Below, one piece after another: positions 14,080 through 23,906 of a DNA stretch of 64,000 nt; position 1 is the stretch's first letter, and every line of letters starts with the position of its first letter. The notes below the pieces were generated by a model, which did no database searches, was not told the DNA's origin, and was given only the letters and a program-made list of their open reading frames with translations. The translations under genes and the position numbers were made by a program. Origin of the DNA: Blastomussa wellsi (Eukaryota; Cnidaria; Anthozoa; Scleractinia; Plerogyridae); assembly GCA_947652115.1 (NCBI GenBank), contig OX393568.1:24555463-24619462 (forward strand). Direction: 5' to 3'.

Positions 14080-14455
14080 CTATTCATATTTTTTTTAGGT
14101 TGCAGCAGTATTTGGTTTAAGAGGAAGAAAACTTGCCCTCTCGACCTCTCCCAAATGTGATTCGGGTAAGTTTTACAATTGGTAAGGTTTTTGTTACAAG
14201 AGCTTCGCTTGTCCTTAATTGATTGAGTTAGACACCTAAAGGCGATTATATAAGGAATGGATCTCTCAACACCATCGCCACGTGCCCAGATGTTCATTGT
14301 AAATTGTGGGGTTTCCATGTCCTGATTTGGTTATAGCTGCGTTCCTTGATTCTAACCCAGTTGCTTTATTTTATTTTATTTTTATAGCATTGACAAATCA
14401 AGATATCATGAAATACAGTGGACAGTGTCTTTACGCTTTCATTCCAAGGAAGTGA
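2498..14455 (+). CDS. LARS1: Cytosolic leucyl-tRNA synthetase, 3' half of gene (5' end outside window)
   Basis: Charges tRNA-Leu with leucine in the cytosol; in animals it is part of the multi-synthetase complex. Fourteen exons read in continuous phase: 2498-2626, 3149-3200, 3387-3450, 3589-3701, 4252-4322, 4496-4658, 4952-5020, 5263-5403, 6412-6630, 7223-7327, 8105-8209, 13007-13225, 14099-14165, 14388-14455 (TGA). About 527 residues are covered, matching the part of the ~1,180-residue animal enzyme from shortly before the KMSKS loop. Seen directly: the [19 protein letters not shown] block, the KMSKSTGNF signature split over exons 2 and 3, LADAGDT.EDANF, and the anticodon-binding core ([21 protein letters not shown]). 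The C-terminal tail, from about exon 11 on, is not closely like the human tail but still ends in a compact domain. The 4.8 kb intron 8209-13007 contains another gene. The donor after 8209 (GTTTGT) is weak. Confidence 0.95.
4056..4211. repeat. Tandem duplication, two 79-bp copies in a LARS1 intron
   Basis: The segment starting ACCTGTTTGCAATCTCTGCG is present twice at an offset of 79 bases (4056-4134 and 4135-4211) with only a few mismatches, so the duplication is recent. It ends about 40 bases before the exon at 4252. Confidence 0.85.
5628..5702 (-). repeat. tRNA-derived SINE-like segment
   Basis: On the minus strand an A-box-like element (5677-5693, AGCTCAGCTGGTTAAAG) is followed by a B box (5639-5650, GGGTTCGATTCC) at tRNA-like spacing. 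There is no clean cloverleaf, so this looks like a tRNA-derived SINE head rather than a tRNA gene. It lies in a LARS1 intron. Confidence 0.45.
6035..6110 (-). repeat. tRNA-derived SINE-like segment
   Basis: The minus strand carries an A-box-like TGGTAGTGTAGTGGTGAG (6083-6100) and a degenerate B box GGGTTAGATTC (6044-6054). Same intron as the segment at 5628, but the sequence is different. Confidence 0.4.
7040..7202 (+). repeat. Interspersed repeat with G tract, copy 1
   Basis: Contains TTGCCCAAAAAATTCTCCCA and TCTCTTGCTGCCCAAAATTT followed by a run of G. The same words occur on the opposite strand at 50150-50340, so the two are members of one dispersed family. It ends about 20 bases before the LARS1 exon at 7223. 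Confidence 0.7.
7444..7688. mobile_element. MITE with TTAA target duplication
   Basis: Terminal inverted repeats start AGGAGCCACGTCACG on the left and end CGTGACGTAGCTCCT on the right. Both ends are flanked by TTAA (7444-7447 and 7685-7688), as expected for piggyBac-type non-autonomous elements. No coding capacity. It lies in a LARS1 intron. Confidence 0.65.
7950..8015. repeat. Short hairpin inverted repeat
   Basis: GAGGTCCCTTCGATCTTC is followed, after a short loop, by its reverse complement GAAGATCGAAGGGACCTC. Probably a foldback MITE remnant. Confidence 0.6.
10068..11566 (+). pseudogene. Multi-pass membrane protein nested in LARS1 intron, frame broken at 11277-11280
   Basis: A single open frame runs from just after a stop at 10065-10067 to 11285 and continues in another frame to 11566. 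The first part has about nine hydrophobic spans (for example [40 protein letters not shown] and [17 protein letters not shown]) joined by short basic loops; the second part adds two more spans and a short C-terminal tail. The frames meet at a TTTT run (11277-11280) and are reconciled by one missing base. The first in-frame ATG is at 10287, but the reading frame looks protein-like from about 10084, where an AG could serve as acceptor of an upstream exon. It is on the same strand as its host. I do not recognise the family; it is not a typical GPCR. It may be a pseudogene, or an intact gene with a sequencing indel. Confidence 0.6.
11783..11873. repeat. Foldback hairpin, CCGAGGCTCAGGGGAATAAA family
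   Basis: The left arm at 11783-11806 and the right arm at 11851-11873 are inverted copies around a ~45-base loop. A related hairpin lies at 21973-22031. Confidence 0.65.
12833..12886. repeat. Short inverted repeat AACCTGCGATCAGG / CCTGATCGCAGGTT
   Basis: Two 14-base arms are separated by about 25 bases. Probably a decayed foldback MITE, located 120 bases before a LARS1 exon. Confidence 0.55.
13711..13794. repeat. 21-bp minisatellite, four copies
   Basis: The unit CATTGAGGCTAAAATCTTCCT is repeated four times head to tail with almost no divergence; the last copy degrades. It sits just left of the large palindrome at 13819. Confidence 0.85.
13819..14034. mobile_element. Near-perfect ~216-bp palindromic foldback element
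   Basis: Starting at ATAATTTGGTTTTATC and ending at its reverse complement GATAAAACCAAATTAT, the element is almost fully self-complementary, with arms of about 105 bases meeting around 13920. Each arm carries CGAGCGTTAGCCCTTCGT. The structure fits a MITE or foldback transposon. Open frames on both strands inside it are products of the palindrome, not genes. Confidence 0.8.
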
Positions 14456-14496
14456 TGCAACGCATTACAATTTTCATCCTACCTTGTGTTAAGTGA

Positions 14497-14502
14497 AATA
14501 AA
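14497..14502 (+). terminator. Poly(A) signal of LARS1
   Basis: AATAAA lies 42 bases after the LARS1 stop codon, a normal distance for a short 3' UTR. Confidence 0.7.
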
Positions 14503-15870
14503 TGTTCAAGCCTTAAAAAGGTTCCATGCGTGCGGTCAACACTGTGAAGCGAATAGAACAGTACCCCTCACTCTCGAGGTACTGAACTTGTCCGCTTTAG
14601 TCAGAAGAGTGTAATGAATATTTAACAATAATTCAGTTGAATGCTAGAGGAATGTACTTTGCAATAAAAAGATTCTCAGGAAATCAGTCTAACTTTTCTC
14701 TTCTTGTGTTAACGCAACATTGATGGGTATTTAGACAGAAGAATCCGCTGCAATGCGCAACGGATTCTTGTTTGAATATTGATCAATATTCTGCGCTCCC
14801 ATTTGAAAAAGTCGGGGATGCTCGTCGTCTCGCTTAGGGGTCAGTGTAAATTTCGGTTGTTTGGTCTTTTGAGGACAAACACGCCAGTACTTTTTGTCGC
14901 CAAGATCTCGTTTAACGTTGCACATCAAGAAATGTTAGTAGAAATACACACTTTATGATCATTTGGTATCTTTTAGGGATCAACAAAAGCTTTAGCCAAG
15001 GCCACATTGATCGTATTTAGGGTTACATTCAAAATTTCCGACGAGCATCCCCGGGACTAGTAGTTCAAATACAAGTGTGATCGTCTGGGTGGGAGATCAT
15101 CTGAGGTGAAAAAAACTCTTAGTGACTGACTTTTCGACAATCTGAGCGGAAGCCATCTGTCAAATGAAAAATTGTTGTCAGTCGATGATGCTAGGTTGTC
15201 TAGCCAGTAATCAACAACAGTTCTTTTCAGAACGACTCTCATCTGGCATCTAACGAACACCAACACCAACTACATGCCCGTTAGGGGGTACTTTACCCAT
15301 GTTTTGGGTATAGGGTTCCCCTGACCCTGTTTGGGACAAAAATAACGTCGAACACCTACCCTGTTTTGGACAAAGGAAAACGTCTTTTATACTAGGGCTA
15401 ATATCTAGCACTGAAAACGACGAAAGTCTTGCCTAGATCCTGGGTTCAAAGAGGACGTGTATCACTGTTTTTTGTGACTTTTGAAAACATGCCTTTTTAA
15501 CATCGTGCAAACTTTTTGCATGTCATGTAACCTGCGAGAGCAGACGATTTTTTCGGAAACAAGAGCCGAAAAAATCGTCTGCTCTCGCAGGCTACATGTT
15601 ATGCATATCAAATGTCCATTGGCACCAGCCACTGATGCTCACTCCGCGACTACTAACAAAAAATACTTAAAAATACTAAATATGATTCTAATCTAATCTA
15701 TCCAGATAACTGAGCTTTTTCGATATTTTGAAGGTAAAATCGTTAGTCTGTTCCTATTTAGCATAGCTGTCTAGCAATATTGAAACAACACGTTTACACT
15801 CCTGTACTTTAATGCACTGTCTGAAACAAACTTCAGGTTTCAGTTTTTTATTTGCTTCCTTGATCGTTGT
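14503..15870. other. Intergenic region between LARS1 and the GPCR gene
   Basis: Convergent 3' ends of LARS1 (plus) and the GPCR gene (minus). Apart from the hairpin at 15524-15598 I see no supported gene. Confidence 0.6.
15524..15598. repeat. Hairpin with 33-base arms
   Basis: Left arm 15524-15556 (contains CCTGCGAGAGCAGACGATTT) and right arm 15566-15598 are nearly exact reverse complements around a 9-base loop. The pattern is that of a short foldback MITE. Confidence 0.75.
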
Positions 15871-16851
15871 TCAGACAAGAGAGTTAATTGTCCCATGTAC
15901 AGCCTCGCCCTTCTTTGTTGTTCGACAGCACTGCAAACATTCACAAAGTGCCCCCCGGAAATCGCGCTTCCCAAGGACGATGAGGACTGGGTTGACCGCC
16001 GAGGCAGTGAACCTTGTGAAGTAAAACAACACGTAAACGGACCACAATGGAAGCGATTCCATCCCTTCATCATCAACAACAAGTTCTAGGATAAAGTATG
16101 GTGCCCAGCAAATAAGAAACACGGCTAACATACCAGCGAATACGACAGCGGTTTTCCAGTTAGATGGGCTGACTTTCGCGTGTGGTTGGTCGTGACCCTT
16201 TCCCGGTACTCTACCTTTCTGTTTTCTTTTGTAGAGGTGAACAAAGGCAAAAATGCGCAAATTGCAGTACATCATCACGACCAACGGAACACCAAGAAAA
16301 AGAACAAGTACAGCGGTAGAGTAAGTTACATGAAGCCGAAGCCGCTCCTCTTCACTCCTGTCATTTTCCACAGTGATCCAAGACAGCTGAATCAGGGAGA
16401 CGATCGCAGCACAAATCCAAGCCATGCACACGAGACCAATAGAAGTTTTCAGCCTGAGGAGAAATTCACAGCGCGTACCGTGGACCACAGATGCGAAGAG
16501 ATGTATCGTTAAAATAGTCAGGTGTAGAACTGTGGAGACAGAAATGAACCGCCAGAAGACGGCGCTGGAGAGACACCATGATGTATCGTAGGTTACATTA
16601 CAGGCGAGGTACAGAGGAATTCCCACCAAGCCCGCCATTAAATCGCTAACGGCTAAGCTTGCCAAGATGCCATTTGTCACAGTTTGAAGCTTCTTTTTAC
16701 GGGCAACCAGGATTAAAGCGGTACCATTAGCAAGTACAATCAACACAGCAAGGACGATTGGATACACATCATAGCGGGCCGAGAATCCATTCACCAAATC
16801 GTCATCCAGCGTTTCGTTTCCTTGGTCATCGTATTCCATATCCTCGTCCAT
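15871..16851 (-). CDS. Intronless class A (rhodopsin-like) orphan GPCR without DRY motif
   Basis: 326 residues in one exon, starting at the ATG at 16851, with the size and seven spans of a rhodopsin-family receptor. Visible marks: N-glycosylation sites NET (N12) and NVT (N85) outside the membrane; GN in TM1 (N42); LASLAVSD in TM2; a TM3 cysteine at C93; W in TM4; FLICWAP in TM6 (247-251); NPVLI in TM7 (287-291). Two key features are altered. The DRY triplet at the end of TM3 is HLF (117-119), and the NPxxY tyrosine is isoleucine. No cysteine is seen in extracellular loop 2 to pair with C93. The ligand cannot be named. Intronless receptors of this kind are common in cnidarians (general knowledge). 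It might be a non-canonical or constitutively signalling receptor. Confidence 0.88.
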   Translation of the reverse strand: MDEDMEYDDQGNETLDDDLVNGFSARYDVYPIVLAVLIVLANGTALILVARKKKLQTVTNGILASLAVSDLMAGLVGIPLYLACNVTYDTSWCLSSAVFWRFISVSTVLHLTILTIHLFASVVHGTRCEFLLRLKTSIGLVCMAWICAAIVSLIQLSWITVENDRSEEERLRLHVTYSTAVLVLFLGVPLVVMMYCNLRIFAFVHLYKRKQKGRVPGKGHDQPHAKVSPSNWKTAVVFAGMLAVFLICWAPYFILELVVDDEGMESLPLWSVYVLFYFTRFTASAVNPVLIVLGKRDFRGALCECLQCCRTTKKGEAVHGTINSLV

Positions 16852-18226
16852 GTTCGGCCTTCTGCTTCGCCCCTGTCCTTGGTACAGGATGGAATTATTC
16901 TGAGGTCAAATAGCTCGAGGTACAGTTACCTGCTAGTTTCAGTATTGCCAAAGCTGATCTCGTCCTCCTTGCTCAGCAAAGAAAAGCTAGAATATCAAAC
17001 AGTTCTGTCGCCAGAGGACTGCAATTAAATACAAGTGCAAATGACTGTAATCACTTCCAGTCATGCCCCAACATCCGCTCGAAAAACCATTTTTACGCGA
17101 CGCGTCAATTAATTAAGGTTGCAAGTGTTGATACACTGAAAAAGATATCCCTCAGCAAATTTCTGTTGCAGCATCCGAAACTTTGAACTCTAACTTGCTT
17201 TCTTAATCTTTCACATGAAAAGCACACATCTCTTTAGTCCGATATAACGGTATGACACCAGCATAAGCTGTTCGACTTCCAGAAGATGTAAACACTAATA
17301 TAGACCGTTAGCCTCCACATTGCGTCCAACAACTGATCTGTGGGTGATTATTACAAAGTAATTGGAATTCCACTAATACCTTCGTCATTTAATTTGTCAT
17401 ACAAAATAATTTATAAACAGCTACAAACAGGGAAATAAGCCGGAACAAGTCCCAACGCCACAACGGAACAGGTCCCAGCGCCACAATCAGTTTAACTATT
17501 AGGCTAGAATACAACCCTGTATAAGAAGGCGCTGCCATACATTCGTTCCAGTGGAGTCGATTAACATCTGCATGCTGCATAACAGAAATCAGACGATCAT
17601 TAACCCCCGGCGGCTGTTTGGTCTCGAGATGCAGATATCTGCACGTCCTTTGCTGTAATTATAATAAAGTAACGGAATTGGGTGGTCGCATGGGAGAGGT
17701 CGGGAGTGGTTCATATCAACATGCAACTTCTCCTTACTGTCTCCATACATTTCCTATAGCTATAATTAGGAGAAATTCATGCTGCACGCGTTATTCATTA
17801 CTGTCATGGGCTACATTTTGCCTCTTGCCGATAAGAAATCTGTTGTTAAAACAAAATCTATTTAATTACGTTTTGGACCCGAGCTCTAAGGCAAGGGGAA
17901 AATGAGTTCGCCCTTGAGGTTCAGGACAGGCCGAAATGCAATGGATGTGGGCGAAACCTCTTCAAGGCCAAGGCCGCTGTAAAAGTAAATCACTGCAGGT
18001 GTACGACAGACAGACAAGGGACCAAATACCCTTTGTACAATCTCCTTAACTGTACTGCGTTGTAGAGCCGAGGCTGCGACTTAAAAGCCTTCGACATGCA
18101 ACAAAAATAAATAACTTCGGCAATGAAAATACCACGTCATTTATTTTTGGTAAATATATCCTAATCCTCTCGCCGTATTCTATTCAAATATTGTCTTATT
18201 AAATAAGCTTAATAGGATGATAAAGA
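16852..18226. other. Intergenic region between GPCR and WBP4 genes
   Basis: Holds the presumed upstream region of the GPCR gene and the 3' UTR of WBP4. A short direct repeat (CGGAACAAGTCCCAACGCCACAA and a similar copy) lies at about 17442-17487. No supported gene is seen. Confidence 0.5.
18140..18145 (-). terminator. Candidate poly(A) signal of WBP4
   Basis: TTTATT on the plus strand (AATAAA on the minus strand) lies 82 bases after the WBP4 stop codon. Confidence 0.5.
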
Positions 18227-21200
18227 TTAGCTGGCTTTATTGGGATCTGTCTGTCGAATGTTCCTCTTCTTGTCAGGGTTGAGTTTACGTTTCTTAAACG
18301 CGACTTCATTTCCTTCGCCAGCCGTACGGAAGGTGATTTTAGGAGTAGATCGTTCTTTGAATTTGACTTCTGTTTTAGCAGGTTCTGAGGCCGTGTCCTG
18401 TTTGGTGTCAATCTTGTTTGATGATTCTGTCTTTTGTCTGAAAAGGGAAAAAAGGTAACTGTATGCGTCGATTCTTGGTTCCCTACCGAATTTCACGCAG
18501 ATATATAATCGGTAATCTAAAGATAATCTCGAAAGGCTGATTAGTTTTCCTTATAGCATGTATCACAAGAAAGTACTGAAGCAGATGGAAATACAATAAA
18601 CATCACGATGCCATGGAATATCGTGTCCAGATCCTTTCTCGCAGGCTAAGTTACCCCTAAAGGGTGACATGACCTGGGTGCAAAGATTAGCAATGTTAGT
18701 CTGTACTGCTTGCCGGCTCACAAGCTGCAAAGATTATAGACACTAACCGCGCGAAAACACAGCGCTTTGCCATTCTGTAAATTGGAATCGTTCAGTCTGG
18801 ATCAAGTAAAAGGAATTGTGCTCTATTAAAAGTATATGAAGTAATTCACGTCTCAATTTCAATTTCCTGATTGATTTGAAATGCCAACGTCCTTATGAGC
18901 ATGACTGGTGAATTTTTTATAAAACTTTACTCCAAATAAATTAAAAGAGGAGATGGAGTGTTTCAAGTGAATTGTCAGTTAAAAAATAAAACTTGTAAGC
19001 CAGTTCTCACCTGACTTACCGGCTGGTACACCCCAGTGAAGGTAACCAAAAGTAACGCGGCGCCATACCAGGGAAACCCCCGAAGGGGTTTAGGGCTCTG
19101 GCCATGAGAATAATTACCATATAAGGGAAAGACTTACGTTTGAGGGGGAGGTTCAAATGTTTGAACTGTAGTCCACTGTCCGTACGGAGAGCTCTTTGCT
19201 TCCTTCTGGTTCATTTCTTTCTCTTTACCATATTTGTCATCCTGTAACAAAACACAATTATTTGGAACAACAATCTGTTTATGCGTTGAGACCACATGTG
19301 TTCAACCCTGCTAGAGAAAATCGCTAAAATGATTTACAAAGAAACTGCTTCACTAGGACATTTTCCTGTAACTATGTTCTTTGTCTGCTTTATTAAAACC
19401 TTTTCAACAAGTTATCGCCACTAGATGGTGGTTTTGTGCAAAACTACAACATCCTGACTTGAGTGACGTGACTTCCTGCACTTTCCGCCAGTCATACAAA
19501 TTTGGTGAAGCCATACTACAGTCAGACTGACTTTGTATGAGTTAATGTACTTTGTTTATCATTGATAATCTTTCTCGAGCACAATACCTACATTTTGAAC
19601 ACTAGTTTGCTGCTCTGTGTTGGCTTCTTTATGCTCCTTGGAATTTCTGAAAATTTAAAAGCATGGCACACGTTATCAACAAAGTTCAACTCACCACTGC
19701 ATGGCATTAGGCCCTTGGAAGCATCAAAATTAATGGTGAAGTTACCATTAAACATGTTACCTTGCATCGCCGGGTGTTGGAGATGACAAACAAGAAGGCG
19801 ACTCCCACTGGGATGCTGAAGACAAAAATACCTTCAATCATACACTACACTCTATTTACACAGGCTGGCCTTTCCAGGGGTGGGGCAAGGGGAATTTAAC
19901 AAAGGAGACCCTGTCAACCCTTACACATTGGCCAACAACACTTGAGGTTACCAGCCATTTCTGCACTTACCTTGTGTAATTGTATTGTAGTAGTAAAAAT
20001 AACCTTCAGATGCTTGACCGATATTCCAGCCATGAGAGCATTGCAAAGTGGGCTGACTTCCTTCGTATGAAATGAAACACCCTGTAGCAAAATTAATAAT
20101 TAAAGAGCTAGAACCCTAAAAAGACTTTTACTCTTGTTGGGTTATTTTATTTGACTCAAAAGTATATGAAGCTGAATCAATGAATGCAAGCTTGAATTTA
20201 TTAGAAACACATTAGAGAGCCTTTATTGAAAGCAAACGCCTAATACTAATAGACTAATGGCAGTTTACTGACAACAAGCTAATCATTCTGAAGAAATGAC
20301 ACAGAAGCATTTCAAGATGTTAAGAGTTTTAACCATATTTAAAGATATTTGATTCCTTCTTAATGTAAACAACAAATTATAACAATACTGGCACTATACT
20401 GCATCCAATACTGATTCGAAAAAGTATTGACACAAAATTAATGCAGCACAAATGAAATGCTTGTATTTATTCATTACAAATACATCATTGGTTAAAGAAC
20501 GGACTGTTGTTACAGTACCTGCAGTGCTTTCTCCGTTGGAACAAACTTCATTTGCCTGTGTTTTTAGAGACTCTGATGTTGACTCATCCTTAGGTTTTGG
20601 TCTCTCAATGTTCAGGTCTTTCTCATAGGCCTTCAGTGCTGCCTGAAGTGATTGATAAAAATTGCACAATATTCAGCTGCTAATTCTGTAGTCCCGAGCT
20701 CTTCAAAACAATCCAAAAAGTCCAGAGCTCTTCCAAACTTTTAAAGAAAATAGTTTGAAGATATATGACAAACAGTGTGACCTAACCTTGTAGCAGTGGG
20801 CAATCAAAATAAATTGTTACATGTTGAATCATCACCTAGCCTTTGGGTGAGTTTATTACACATTAACTTAATTTGTTTTACATACCGCTTCAATGGCTGC
20901 TAAATCCATTTTAAGTTGTTTCTGGGCCTGAGAAACTTCTTTCCCTTTTTTCTGAACCTGTGCAAATCACACTTAGATGAATGAGTATGTACAGACACTC
21001 AATCCAAATGAGTGCTCTAGTCTGTGCTTTGTTGGAATTTTTACAATAGAGATTCTGGATACATGTTTCGTAGGAAACTGAAACTTAATTGAATACTCCC
21101 CTGAGGGGCTTTTTGGTGATCAATACAAATTACAAAATAAATTCAGATATATAAGGGGAGAAGATTAATAACTAAAAGTCTAATATCTAAATGCCTAATA

Positions 21201-22640
21201 ACATTTGCCTAAGTTTATGTTTAAGGAACACCTGTAGGTGTGTAACTACATAAATTTGCAGTACCAACCCCCAATTTATTAAAATTTAAGAGTTCCAAGC
21301 CAATTAGGTTCCAAATATTTCTTGTTTCCAGATATCATACCAGCCAGCCACATGCAAATCTTTTCAATTCCAGATCTCCTACCAGCAGATTGCGTATTCA
21401 AAATTCAAATTGTATGGTTTTTTACCTCTTCAATTCTTTTCTGTACATTTACTTTGTGCTTCTTGCCTCTCTCATGAAATTCAACACTCTGAAATTTGCA
21501 CAAGACCACACACTAACTTTTAGGATGCCAATACACAAGTGATCACACTTGTCAGAGGAATGAAAGGCCCCTGTCATGTTCCCACGTTCATGATCTTGTA
21601 TTTTTCTTCCTTGGGAGGCACAGTGGCCTAATGGTTAGTGTGCTGGAGTCCGGATCAGGTGGACCGGGTTCAAGCCCCTGGCCGGGGAGCTGCGTTGTGT
21701 TCTAGGGCAAGACTCTTTACTCTCACAGTGCCTCTCTTCACCCAGGTGTATAAATAGGCACCGGCGAATTTACTGCTGGGGGTAACCCTGCGATGGACTA
21801 GCATCCCGTCCAGGGGGGAGTAGAAATACTCTCTGTCACTTCATGCTACAGAAACCGGGAGAACCCCCGGCCTGACGGGCCACTAGGCCCGAATGCAGAC
21901 TTAACCTTTTTTTACAATCAAAACATAATCACAACAGTAACTCCTGAAAATATCTAAAACAAAAGACCTCAGCACGAGGCTCCGGGGAGTAAATTATAGA
22001 GTTTGTGGGGTTTACTCCCCAGAGCCTCGTGGTGATGTCTATTGTTTATGGCTAAATCTTAAAATATCGAAATTGGGCTATTGACATAAACAAGATTTCT
22101 CGAACTTCCTGAGAACTCAAATCAAATGTCATATACTTTAAGATTTAATCCAGTAAGGCCAAACACATTCCTTTCCCCCATCCATTTATTAATTAAGCTT
22201 ATTGGCAAACTATCAATCGCAGCACTTGCAATGGCCTACGCTTGCAACACAATGAGAACTCTCCAAGTTAGACTTGCCTACAAGTCGAGCTCTCAGAGCG
22301 CGAAAGAAAACGAGAAGCGAACGACTTTGAGAAAGTCTATCTCCAAGTAAGCAATGCAATTTTAATTCTTGTCCATAGACGTTTTATGCCATCCATAACA
22401 GATAACGAACATATCAGCTTTGACTATAAAGGGAAACTATAAAGTTCAAAGCTGTAGTAAGGTTTGTAATTTCTTTGACAAGAAGACGTACCGCTTTGTT
22501 GTCAGTGATCCAGCACTTGCAAAACTCGCACAGCTTTCTCGGTTGAGACTTCCAATATTCAGCCCTGAAAGAAAATTATGCATTTTTAAGCTTTCTCTAT
22601 TTTCACTACAATAAACACTTGATCGCAGCCTTGCTCACAT
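18227..22640 (-). CDS. WBP4: WW domain-binding protein 4 (FBP21), spliceosomal
   Basis: A component of the pre-B/B spliceosome that binds proline-rich splicing factors. Coding exons (minus): 22639-22640 (AT of the start codon), 22492-22564, 21426-21488, 20886-20957, 20519-20642, 19971-20081, 19761-19815, 19592-19646, 19138-19241, 18227-18437 (TAA). Phases agree across every intron, giving about 289 residues (human ~376). The N terminus is the U1-C/matrin zinc finger AEYWKSQPRKLCEFCKCW with ligands C13, C16, H30, H36. A basic and acidic helix follows, then one WW domain (W130 and W152, with YFYYYN between). The end has SSPYGQW, two KFKER/ITFR-type motifs and the diagnostic VAFKKRKLNPDKKRNIRQ tail. 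The usual second WW domain is not found. The gene is divergent from the plus-strand gene starting at 23907. Confidence 0.9.
21613..21912 (+). mobile_element. tRNA-derived SINE in WBP4 intron
   Basis: The tRNA-like head has an A box (TGGCCTAATGGTTAGTG, 21624-21640) and a B box (GGGTTCAAGCCC, 21666-21677). The body contains CACCCAGGTGTATAAATAG and GCGATGGACTAGCATCCC, words I recall as common in invertebrate SINEs, and the element ends in a short T run. It is antisense to its host. Confidence 0.75.
21973..22031. repeat. Foldback hairpin, second member of the 11783 family
   Basis: Left arm CACGAGGCTCCGGGGAGTAA (21973-21993) and right arm TTACTCCCCAGAGCCTCGTG are inverted around a 16-base loop. 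The core GAGGCTcnGGGGAnTAAA is shared with the hairpin at 11783-11873. Confidence 0.65.
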
Positions 22641-23906
22641 ATTAAAAATCCTGACACTAATATAATGTTCGTCAAAGATGGCGCTGGTCTTCTTTACGGG
22701 GGTTCAAGTCTTCACTCGCCCATCGATGGTCGAGTAGCAGACTGGGACGGTAGGACTTTTCATTCGAAATTCTTGTTTGATGAAAGAATTTTTGTTAGTA
22801 AGAGAAAGGAATATATAAAAAGCCGCTTATTTGATCTCCTTGCTCTCACACGTACAACAACTGTCAGTCTACTGCTATTTTCAATGCGTTAGGAGAAAAA
22901 GTTTTTCGGCGAGCCGAGCATTGGGTAGCGTTGGATCGCTTCGCAGCTCGGGTGACTAGAATCATACTCCAAACCCCCACTTTCCCCAAAATTCTCCGCT
23001 GGAGAGCCTGTTCACGGTCGTTCACAGGCCGCACGTGCCATTAAAATATTTGCGAATTAACGTTCCCGTCTCTCTCCAAAATTAAACATCTCATTAAAAG
23101 TAGACTGACTCCATCCTAAGAAGAGGTGAAGGTGGTTTACAGATATGTGTTGCAGATTGCGACCCGAACGTTTACTTATCTTATATTTGATTTGACATGG
23201 CGCCAGTACGTGAGTAGTAATCAAATTGTGCAAACGATTACGGGAACAGTTCCTGGCAGAGAACCCCGCTGTGTAGCATTTTCTTTCACCTTTCGCCTCT
23301 ACAGTTCCCCCTCCATGCTTACCCGGGAACACTTGTTATTTGCATGATTGCTGGACAAATCTAACAAAACTAACATATTTTGAGCGCTTCAATTTAATCA
23401 TCAGCCCAACTAATTAACAACGGCGGTATGCATATCCGCTGAGTCAGATCTTCATCTGTATTCATTCTCTTTTCAAACAACCCTAAATTTTACATATATC
23501 ATCCTTGCAATAATTATTTATTTTCAAATTTCAATATTATATCCGGAAGAACAAATTTATACCAGTTCTAGGACTTTATTAAGAAAGGTAAGACGACCTG
23601 CTTGACAGTCAATAAGATAGAAATGACCGATTTTGTAGTCTCTTCAATGAAGTATATGAACAGAGCATCTGTAACCCTTCTACATCAACACAACAAATGA
23701 CTCAGATGTGACAGCTCCTTTCATATTGTTACAATTCATATCATATACGTTTCGCGAAAAATAACTTGTACGTCTTCTTACAAACGTCAGTAAAAAGAGC
23801 ACGCAGTCAGTCAGTCAGTCAGTAAACAACTCGGCGAACAACACTCGACAGCACTCACGGTTTCGATTATCACGTATTTCGCTTTACCATCGAAAATCTC
23901 TGTCGA
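22641..23906. promoter_or_regulatory. Divergent intergenic region between WBP4 and the fibrinogen-like gene
   Basis: The 5' ends of WBP4 (minus) and the secreted fibrinogen-like gene (plus) face away from each other across about 1.27 kb. A 75-residue plus ORF at 22665-22892 overlaps the presumed WBP4 5' UTR and has no recognisable features. A short (CAGT)n run is at 23803-23823. No TATA box was assigned. Confidence 0.4.

Noticed and set aside
22665..22892. 75-residue plus ORF near the WBP4 5' end
   Set aside because: It is in the divergent promoter area, overlaps the presumed WBP4 5' UTR on the other strand and shows no similarity I recognise.
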